From: Falsiroseomonas stagni DSM 19981
GTDB lineage: Bacteria > Pseudomonadota > Alphaproteobacteria > Acetobacterales > Acetobacteraceae
Assembly: GCF_900114315.1 (NCBI RefSeq)
Contig: NZ_FOSQ01000001.1
Location: forward strand, 62,001 to 126,000
Reading direction: 5' to 3'
Length of the DNA: 64,000 nucleotides
Part shown: in pieces, positions 61,902 through 64,000 of the stretch
How the letters are laid out: every line of letters starts with the position of its first letter
Position numbering within the stretch: the stretch's first letter is position 1
Notes under the pieces: model-generated
Databases searched by the model: none
What the model saw: only the letters and a program-made list of their open reading frames with translations
What the model was told of the DNA's origin: nothing
Program-made: the position numbers and the translations under genes

Positions 61902-62644
61902 TGCGCCGCATCCTGATCCTCCTGGCCTGCATGCTCCTGCTGGTGCCGAGCCTGGCGCTGGCGCAGAGCGTGAACATCGACATGGGCCAGCAGGGCGGCG
62001 CTGGCGCCACCGCGCGGCTGGTGCAGCTGACGGCCCTGATCGGCCTGTTGTCGCTGGCACCGTCCCTGCTGGTGATGGCGACGGCCTTCGGGCGCATCAT
62101 CATCGTGCTGTCGCTTCTGCGCAGCGCGATCGGTGCGCAGGGCGTACCACCGAACCCTGTCCTGATCGGCCTGGCACTGTTCCTGACCTGGTTCGTCATG
62201 CAGCCCGTGCTGGAGCAGTCCTGGGCCCTCGGCCTGCAGCCGATGTCGCAGGGAACGCTGGATGAGATTGCGGGGCTGAAGGCGGCTGCGGAACCGTTCC
62301 GCGCCTTCATGGTGACCCATGCGCGCGACGCCGACCTGGCGCTGTTCCTCGACCTCGCGAACCTGCGCGTGCCGGCGGCTGGCGAGGAAGTGCCCTGGCG
62401 CGCCCTGGTCCCCGCCTTCATGGTTGGCGAGTTGCGCCGCGCCTTCGAGATCGGCTTCCTCCTTTTCCTGCCCTTCCTTATCATCGACATCGTCGTGGCC
62501 AGCGTGCTGATGGGCCTCGGCATGATGATGCTGCCGCCGCCGGCGATCTCCCTGCCCTTCAAGCTCGTCTTCTTCGTGCTGGTCGATGGCTGGCAGCTGA
62601 TCGCGGGCAGCCTCGTGCAGGGCTTCGGCGTCGGTAACGGTTGA
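61901..62644 (+). CDS. fliP: Flagellar export gate protein FliP
   Basis: A 247-residue inner-membrane protein with a cleavable signal (ILLACMLLLVPSLALAQ), as FliP has. LVMATAFGRIIIVLSLLRSAIG, PPNPVLIGLALFLTWFVM and the C-terminal MMLPPPAISLPFKLVFFVLVDGW are hallmark segments. With FliQ and FliR it forms the export channel. It is separated from the other gate genes by more than 13 kb here. Confidence 0.96.
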   Translation: MRRILILLACMLLLVPSLALAQSVNIDMGQQGGAGATARLVQLTALIGLLSLAPSLLVMATAFGRIIIVLSLLRSAIGAQGVPPNPVLIGLALFLTWFVMQPVLEQSWALGLQPMSQGTLDEIAGLKAAAEPFRAFMVTHARDADLALFLDLANLRVPAAGEEVPWRALVPAFMVGELRRAFEIGFLLFLPFLIIDIVVASVLMGLGMMMLPPPAISLPFKLVFFVLVDGWQLIAGSLVQGFGVGNG

Positions 62645-62666
62645 GAAATGTCGCGCCAGACGGGAA

Positions 62667-62681
62667 TCAACAAAGGCTAAA
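62667..62681 (+). promoter_or_regulatory. CtrA-like box upstream of the MCP gene
   Basis: TCAAC-AAAGGC-TAAA lies 48 bases before the GTG start at 62729. It resembles the boxes before fliF and fliO but departs from TTAA-N7-TTAA at two positions, so it is the weakest of the three. Confidence 0.4.
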
Positions 62682-62728
62682 CACTTGTCTCGCAGGCTGG
62701 GTCGCCACCCCACCAGCGGACATGTCCC

Positions 62729-63811
62729 GTGCCCCCCTATGACCCGCCCAACCCGCCGGAACCAACGCCGGCCGCCCGATCGGGTGCGGCGGAGGCCCTC
62801 CTGGCGCAATGGGTCGAACTCGGTGAGATCGAGCGCCGCGCCTTCATCGCGATGACGGAGGAGGTGACCGCTTCCTCCCGCCTCATCGAGGACAGCACTG
62901 TCATGCTGAGCGCCCGGTTCAGGCAGTTGGCGGAAGCGGCGGAAGCGCAGACGGCGCGGGTCGAGCGCGTGGCCTCCATAGCGCGCATGATTGAGGTGGA
63001 GGGGCGCCCTATGCCGCTGGCGGAGGCGACGGCCTTCGTCGAGGCCATGCTGGGGCGGGCCGTCAGCGGCCTGCTCGATGCCGCCGCACAGGCCGCGCGC
63101 ATGATGAAGGCGCTGGACGAGGTGACGCGCGAGGTGCGCGGTGTCGAGCAATGCGTCACGAGGATCGAGGCGATCAATCGCCAGGCGCAGTTCGTCGCGA
63201 TCAATGCCACGATCGAGGCGCATCGCGCCGAAGGCGCCGGCGGGACCTTCAAGGTCATCGCGCATGAGCTGAAGGAACTGGCCAAGGAAACCAACGCGAC
63301 GTCGCGCCTGGTGCATGAACGCATCACCGCCGCCGGCCGCGGCGTCAGCGCCGCCCGGCTGGACCTGGCGCGCATCGCAGGCGGCGAGAATGCGGAAGTC
63401 GGCAATGGCCAGGCGAGGCTCGCCGCGGTGATGGCCGGCATGGTGGAACAGAACCGGGCCCTGTCGGAGACGCTGTCGGAGGCGCGCGACGCCGCGGCCG
63501 GCATCGATTCGATCGTCGACAGCCTCGTGACCGGCACGCAGTTCCAGGATCGCACGACCCAGCACCTGACCCATGTGGTCGAGGCCATGGGCGCGATCGG
63601 GGAGGCGGCGGGGGCCTTGCAGGCGGACACGATGCGCGCCCTGCCGGGCCTCGCGCCGCATGTCCGGGCCGATGGTCCGCTGCTGCGGCGGATGCTGGAC
63701 CAGCAATCCCTGAGCAGCGTCCGGCAGCGTTTCCTCAATCGCCTGCTGCATGACGAGGGCGGGCCCCTGGTCGACGAGGCCGAGGGCGCGGGGGACATCG
63801 AGCTTTTTTGA
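62729..63811 (+). CDS. Soluble methyl-accepting chemotaxis-like protein with CheZ-like motif
   Basis: A 360-residue cytosolic protein without membrane helices, HAMP or sensor domain. The signalling hairpin is INRQAQFVAINATIEAHRAEG followed by FKVIAHELKELAKETNATS, matching the MCP tip. Near the C-terminus QFQDRTTQHLTHVV has Asp274 and Gln278 at the spacing of the CheZ phosphatase pair, and aligns by eye with FQDITGQRIAKVV of the CheZ in this locus. It might couple to CheA, act on a phospho-receiver, or both. It starts with GTG and is followed by a STAS gene. Confidence 0.82.
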   Translation: MPPYDPPNPPEPTPAARSGAAEALLAQWVELGEIERRAFIAMTEEVTASSRLIEDSTVMLSARFRQLAEAAEAQTARVERVASIARMIEVEGRPMPLAEATAFVEAMLGRAVSGLLDAAAQAARMMKALDEVTREVRGVEQCVTRIEAINRQAQFVAINATIEAHRAEGAGGTFKVIAHELKELAKETNATSRLVHERITAAGRGVSAARLDLARIAGGENAEVGNGQARLAAVMAGMVEQNRALSETLSEARDAAAGIDSIVDSLVTGTQFQDRTTQHLTHVVEAMGAIGEAAGALQADTMRALPGLAPHVRADGPLLRRMLDQQSLSSVRQRFLNRLLHDEGGPLVDEAEGAGDIELF

Positions 63812-63884
63812 CCCGCCCTGTGGCGGATTGTTTTCACGTGCCGTGCGGCACGCGGCGCCGGCACAGGCCGACGGGATGGAATGA

Positions 63885-64000
63885 ATGACTGACGCGGACA
63901 TCACGACGCCCCCGAGCCACGAAGCCTATCGCCTGCCGCCGGAACTGGACCTGGCGGCGGCGGAGTCCCTGGCGGCGGCGCTGCGTGCCCTGCTGCCCGA
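63885..64000 (+). CDS. STAS domain protein (partial)
   Basis: Only 38 N-terminal residues are in the window. RLPPELDLAAAESLAAALRALL has the strand-loop-helix start of a STAS (anti-anti-sigma-like) domain. It follows the soluble MCP by 73 bases, a common arrangement in alphaproteobacterial chemotaxis loci, often followed by a CheY-like receiver. The identification rests on this short stretch. Confidence 0.6.
   Translation, partial: MTDADITTPPSHEAYRLPPELDLAAAESLAAALRALLP

Overview
The window looks like part of the chromosome of a high-GC alphaproteobacterium, most likely an Acetobacteraceae of the Roseomonas type. The evidence is the alphaproteobacterial flagellar set (FlbT, FlaF, a FlbD-like sigma-54 activator, DUF1217, MotE, DUF6468), a 180-kDa-class NAD-glutamate dehydrogenase, several solute-binding proteins (TAXI, Bug, family 5) and GC-rich extragenic hairpins. 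This assignment is inference from gene content; no rRNA or other marker gene is present.

Bases 1 to 24200 are a mixed metabolic and envelope region. It opens with a truncated nucleotide-sugar epimerase/dehydratase, then a glutathione transferase, VOC protein, FkbM methyltransferase, M23 peptidase-like protein, WecA/MraY-like glycosyltransferase and YjbF-type lipoprotein, several of which suggest surface polysaccharide. Next come a fused TRAP permease with a TAXI binding protein, a CBS-BON protein, a repeat-rich DSDP lipoprotein, a JmjC oxygenase coupled to a small OmpA-like protein, NAD-glutamate dehydrogenase, a Mug-type glycosylase, an MFS permease, a Bug binding protein, a CocE/NonD hydrolase and a family 5 binding protein. 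Gaps here hold GC-rich hairpins and two copies of an 83-bp dispersed repeat.

Bases 24200 to 64000 are one continuous flagellar and chemotaxis locus. flgE and fliK-flgD diverge from a gap holding two facing sigma-54 promoters. Then come fliF-fliG-fliH-fliN-flbD-flhA-flhF-flhG; a leftward flagellin-flaF-flbT-DUF1217 block; cheA-cheW-cheB-cheR-fliI-fliJ; leftward flgB-flgC-fliE-fliQ-fliR-flhB; leftward fliL-fliM-DUF6468-motE-cheY-cheZ followed by a large AMIN/TPR protein; rightward flgF-flgG-flgA-flgH-flgI-flgJ-flgN-like; fliO-fliP; and a soluble MCP-like protein followed by a STAS protein cut by the window edge.

Together these encode the export gate (FlhA, FlhB, FliO, FliP, FliQ, FliR), export ATPase complex (FliH, FliI, FliJ), MS and C rings (FliF, FliG, FliM, FliN), rod, hook, P and L rings, one flagellin and most of a chemotaxis pathway. 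motA, motB, flgK, flgL, fliD and rpoN were not found. Regulation appears to combine sigma-54/FlbD sites, CtrA-like boxes upstream of fliF, fliO and the MCP, and FlbT acting on flagellin mRNA; this is inferred from motifs and family knowledge. The least explained items are the AMIN/TPR protein, the DSDP-repeat lipoprotein, a 26-nt tandem repeat with coupled mini-ORFs before the CocE gene, and a FliN-like extension on FliM.
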